Made by a program: the position numbers and the translations under genes. This document shows positions 60,975 through 64,000 of a stretch of DNA of 64,000 bases, one piece after another. The notes under the pieces are model-generated. The model was given only the letters and a program-made list of their open reading frames with translations, did no database searches and had not been told where the DNA came from. The DNA comes from Seminibacterium arietis (GTDB lineage: Bacteria > Pseudomonadota > Gammaproteobacteria > Enterobacterales > Pasteurellaceae): NCBI RefSeq assembly GCF_042675725.1, contig NZ_JBHTJN010000010.1, positions 1-64,000 of the forward strand, given 5' to 3'. Every line of letters begins with the position of its first letter. The first letter of the stretch is position 1.

Positions 60975-62834
60975 ATGGCATTATTACAAATCGCAGAACC
61001 TGGTCAAAGTGCAGTTCCCCATCAGCATAAATTAGCTGTCGGCATTGATCTTGGTACAACTAACTCCTTAGTGGCAACAGTACGTAACGCCACAGCAGAA
61101 ATTTTAGCAGATGAAAAAGATCGTCCTCTATTGCCATCTATTGTACATTTCTCAAATCAAATGGCACTAGTAGGTTATGAAGCTGCTGAACAAACAACAC
61201 TTGATCCTCAAAATACTGTCGTTTCAGTAAAACGTCTAATTGGACGTTCATTATCAGATGTAAAACAGCGTTATCCAAATTTACCTTATGATTTCTCTCA
61301 AACCGAAAATGGATTGCCTTTGTTAAATACATCAAAAGGTGTATTCAGTCCTGTCGAAATTTCAGCAGAAATTTTAAAAAAACTCACCGCACTTGCTAAA
61401 CAGCGTCTAAATGGTGAATTATCAGGTGCAGTAATTACAGTTCCCGCCTATTTTGATGACGCCCAAAGACAAAGCACTAAAGATGCGGCAAAATTAGCTG
61501 GATTACATGTGTTGCGTTTACTAAACGAACCAACGGCAGCAGCAATTGCTTACGGTCTAGATAGTGGTCAAGAAGGTGTTATTGCAGTATATGATTTGGG
61601 TGGAGGCACATTCGATATTTCCATTTTACGCTTATCCAAAGGTGTATTCGAAGTACTTTCTACAGGTGGCGATACTGCATTAGGTGGCGATGACTTTGAT
61701 CAAGCTCTTGCTCATTGGATCGCTAACCAATCTCAAATTGAACCCCAAAATTCACAGCAACAACGCCATTTAATCCAACTGGCTAAACAAGTCAAAACAA
61801 AATTGTCAGAAAAAGACCGCACTTCGATCAACTACGAAAGCTGGCAAGGTGAAATTGATCGTGAGCAATTTAATCAAATTATTCAACCATTAGTTAAACG
61901 TTCACTACTCGCTTGTCGCCGTGCGTTAAAAGATGCTGGGGTGAGCATAGATGATATTTGTCAAGTCGTCATGGTTGGAGGCTCAACTCGCATACCTTAT
62001 GTAAGAGATCAAGTTGGTGAGTTTTTTCAAAAACAGCCCCTCACTTCGATTGATCCTGATAAAGTGGTTGCATTAGGAGCGGCTATTCAGGCAGATATTT
62101 TAGTAGGTAACAAGCCAGACTCACAAATGCTATTACTTGATGTTATCCCACTTTCACTAGGTATTGAAACCATGGGCGGTTTAGTGGAAAAAATCATTCC
62201 TCGCAACACAACTATTCCCGTAACAAAAGCCCAAGAATTTACTACATTCAAAGATGGGCAAACTGCAATGAGTATCCATGTATTGCAAGGCGAACGTGAA
62301 ATGGCAGAAGATTGTCGTTCTCTCGCTCGCTTTACTTTACGAGGCATCCCGCCAATGATGGCAGGGGCTGCACATATTAGGGTAACTTATCAAGTTGATG
62401 CTGATGGATTACTTAGCGTTACTGCGATGGAAAAATCTACTGCTGTACAATCTTCCATTCAAGTAAAACCATCTTATGGATTAACAGATGATGAAGTAAC
62501 TGCAATGTTAAAATCTTCAATGAAAAATGCTAAAGAAGACATGCAAACACGTTTGCTTACCGAACAACGTATTGATGCGGCAAGAGTCATTGAAAGTGTG
62601 CGTTCAGCTCTACAACAAGATCAAGATTTACTCAACGAAGAAGAGCTAACTGCAATCAAAAAAGCATTAATTTTTTTAGAACAATTACAACAGCAAGATG
62701 ATATGCTAGCGATAAAACAGGGAATTAAAGATCTTGATCAAGCAACGCAACAATTTGCTGCTCGCCGTATGGATAAATCCATTAAAACAGCGTTATCAGG
62801 TTACTCTGTTGATGAGATTGAAAAATTAAAGTAA
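60975..62834 (+). CDS. hscA: Fe-S assembly chaperone HscA (Hsp70 family)
   Basis: A 619-residue specialised Hsp70 that helps release clusters from IscU. The nucleotide domain has GIDLGTTNSLVATV near 23, VITVPAYFDDAQRQSTKDAA near 153 and VYDLGGGTFDISIL near 198. VGGSTRIPYVRDQV near 336 is typical. The substrate domain begins near 390 (LDVIPLSLGIETMGG). It lacks the acidic DnaK tail. The order and spacing match isc operons. Confidence 0.97.
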   Translation: MALLQIAEPGQSAVPHQHKLAVGIDLGTTNSLVATVRNATAEILADEKDRPLLPSIVHFSNQMALVGYEAAEQTTLDPQNTVVSVKRLIGRSLSDVKQRYPNLPYDFSQTENGLPLLNTSKGVFSPVEISAEILKKLTALAKQRLNGELSGAVITVPAYFDDAQRQSTKDAAKLAGLHVLRLLNEPTAAAIAYGLDSGQEGVIAVYDLGGGTFDISILRLSKGVFEVLSTGGDTALGGDDFDQALAHWIANQSQIEPQNSQQQRHLIQLAKQVKTKLSEKDRTSINYESWQGEIDREQFNQIIQPLVKRSLLACRRALKDAGVSIDDICQVVMVGGSTRIPYVRDQVGEFFQKQPLTSIDPDKVVALGAAIQADILVGNKPDSQMLLLDVIPLSLGIETMGGLVEKIIPRNTTIPVTKAQEFTTFKDGQTAMSIHVLQGEREMAEDCRSLARFTLRGIPPMMAGAAHIRVTYQVDADGLLSVTAMEKSTAVQSSIQVKPSYGLTDDEVTAMLKSSMKNAKEDMQTRLLTEQRIDAARVIESVRSALQQDQDLLNEEELTAIKKALIFLEQLQQQDDMLAIKQGIKDLDQATQQFAARRMDKSIKTALSGYSVDEIEKLK

Positions 62835-62900
62835 ATATTAAACTCTCGAATAAAACTGAAATAGAAATAGAAAAATAAGGACAGAATTAAGGAACATATC

Positions 62901-63239
62901 ATGACCAAAGTTATTTTTCTTCCCCACGAAACGCTTTGTCCTGAGGGGATGGTAGTAGATGCCACTGAAGGCGATAATCTACTTGATGTTGCACTTGATG
63001 CAGGTATTGAAATCGAACATGCCTGTGACAAGTCTTGTGCTTGTACAACCTGTCATGTCATCATTCGCGAAGGAATAGATAGCTTAAACGAAAGCACTGA
63101 TGATGAAGATGATATGCTAGATAAAGCATGGGGCTTAGAAGTTGACAGTCGTCTAAGTTGTCAATGTTATATTGGCAAAGAGGATCTCGTCGTAGAAATT
63201 CCTAAATACAGTTTAAACCACGCCAGAGAGGAACATTAA
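62901..63239 (+). CDS. fdx: [2Fe-2S] ferredoxin (Isc type)
   Basis: A 112-residue adrenodoxin-like ferredoxin delivering electrons for Fe-S assembly. Cluster ligands are CDKSCACTTC (three cysteines, about 42-51) and CQC near 87. It starts FLPHETLCPEGMVVDATEG. A terminator follows within 5 bp of the stop. No iscX gene lies between fdx and the terminator, unlike E. coli. Confidence 0.96.
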   Translation: MTKVIFLPHETLCPEGMVVDATEGDNLLDVALDAGIEIEHACDKSCACTTCHVIIREGIDSLNESTDDEDDMLDKAWGLEVDSRLSCQCYIGKEDLVVEIPKYSLNHAREEH

Positions 63240-63243
63240 TAAA

Positions 63244-63280
63244 AAATAACCGCACTTTTAATGTGCGGTTATTTCTATAA
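63244..63280. terminator. Terminator of the isc operon
   Basis: AAATAACCGCAC (63244-63255) pairs with GTGCGGTTATTT (63263-63274) around a 7-nt loop. It contains an uptake-type word. It separates fdx from convergent aroA. Confidence 0.85.
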
Positions 63281-63345
63281 AGGCTTAATTATTAATCAAT
63301 ATCAACTACATTCTCATTCTAAATTAAAACCCCATTCTCAACTAG

Positions 63346-64000
63346 TTAATCCGCAACAATTTTGGCAAACTGTTCAAAAAAAGTAGGAAACGTTTTGGCG
63401 GTGCATGTTGGATCTAAAATAGTTACCGCAGTATTAGATAATGCAACCAAAGCAAAGCACATCGCCATACGGTGATCATTGTAAGTTTCAATTTGTGCAT
63501 GTTTAAATTGATGTAGTGCTAAAGGTTGAATACGAATAAAATCCTCGCCTTCTTCTACTTTAGCCCCCACTTTTCTCAGTTCTGTTGCCATTGCACTAAG
63601 GCGATCCGTTTCTTTTACTCGCCAATTATAGATATTGCGGATCACTGTTTCACCTTGAGCAAAAAGTGCAGTAGTAGCAATTGTCATTGCCGCATCGGGG
63701 ATATGATTCATATCCATATCAACACCTTGTAGCTCTCCTCGCTCAGCAATAATAAAATCTTCCCCCCAAGTAATTTTCGCTCCCATTTTTTCTAGTACAT
63801 CTGCAAATAAACGATCCCCTTGAATCGATTTTTTGCCAATACCCGTCACTTTTACTTTCCCTTTAATTGCCCCAGCTGCTAAAAAATAAGAGGCGGAAGA
63901 AGCATCACCTTCAACTAAATAACGCTGTGGTGATTGATAACATTGATTTCCTTTAACATAAAAAGTGTGATAGTTATCATTGCGAACATTAATACCAAAA
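63346..64000 (-). CDS. aroA: 3-phosphoshikimate 1-carboxyvinyltransferase (EPSP synthase), C-terminal half, partial
   Basis: About 218 C-terminal residues of AroA, which makes EPSP in the shikimate pathway. VEGDASSASYFLAAGAIKG lies near the window edge. Later motifs are NHIPDAAMTIATTALFAQG, VKETDRLSAMATELRKVGA and YNDHRMAMCFALVAL. The frame is open to the last base of the window, so the start lies to the right outside. An internal ATG at 63849 is not the start. The reading frame shows no damage. Confidence 0.95.
   Translation of the reverse strand, partial: FGINVRNDNYHTFYVKGNQCYQSPQRYLVEGDASSASYFLAAGAIKGKVKVTGIGKKSIQGDRLFADVLEKMGAKITWGEDFIIAERGELQGVDMDMNHIPDAAMTIATTALFAQGETVIRNIYNWRVKETDRLSAMATELRKVGAKVEEGEDFIRIQPLALHQFKHAQIETYNDHRMAMCFALVALSNTAVTILDPTCTAKTFPTFFEQFAKIVAD

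Overview
The window is chromosome of a Pasteurellaceae bacterium. The gene order (secG with tRNA-Leu, trmJ-iscRSUA-hscBA-fdx, ratA/rnfH/roxA/xseA, pth-ychF) and the many copies of the Haemophilus-type DNA uptake word AAGTGCGGT (often as ACCGCACTT) place it in the Haemophilus/Aggregatibacter/Histophilus/Pasteurella side of the family. The species cannot be fixed from the sequence. One ambiguous base (3846) and several single-base frame breaks suggest a draft-quality sequence in places.

Layout. 1-4930: right-hand end of a prophage (DNA adenine methylase, tail/baseplate genes, then about 0.8 kb of repeat-rich non-coding DNA). 4935-15190: an integrative mobilizable element that looks Firmicutes-derived, with strong AGGAGG ribosome sites, AT-rich genes and no uptake words. 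It carries a two-domain type IIS-like methyltransferase with a truncated restriction enzyme, relaxase and MobC, a stacked-hairpin oriT candidate, an inverted array of 9-bp iterons, a RecA-fold helicase, an AEP-type primase, integrase, excisionase-like protein, repressor and a coiled-coil TIR protein. It abuts the 3' end of guaA. 15199-37157: core genes (guaA, guaB, birA, nhaA, dgt, yohK/J, a secreted nuclease, csdA/csdE, two ferritins, fnr, uspE, tRNA-Leu, secG, topB, ybaB, recR, a two-domain molbindin, pepA, lptF, lptG). 37382-43665: tRNA-Leu, then an accessory catabolic cluster (MmgE/PrpD protein, fumarase-superfamily lyase, cystathionine-lyase-like PLP enzyme, DcuC-like transporter) with a divergent YheO-type regulator; two of its genes look broken. 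43877-64000: tRNA-Arg, tRNA-Pro, folD, cmoB, rng, tldD, xseA, roxA, rnfH, ratA, a small gene containing two adjacent pentanucleotide repeat tracts, pth, ychF, phoH-like ybeZ, suhB, trmJ, the complete isc operon and the 3' part of aroA.

How parts work together. The foreign element has all parts needed to excise (int/xis), replicate (helicase, primase, iterons) and be mobilized (oriT, MobC, relaxase), plus two defence-type cargoes (modification methylase, TIR protein). Its restriction gene is cut exactly where prophage-type DNA begins, which suggests the prophage lies inside the element; the rest of the restriction gene and the far attachment site would then lie left of the window. In the core, trmJ and the isc genes follow the standard order with an IscR-type promoter, and fnr has an FNR box. 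The molbindin gene has a ModE-like palindrome and the YheO-type regulator has twin 14-bp palindromes.

The most novel-looking items are the nested foreign element with its iteron array and oriT, the double pentanucleotide contingency locus at 52801-52898, and the lyase/PrpD/PLP/transporter cluster, which does not match a pathway I can name with confidence.
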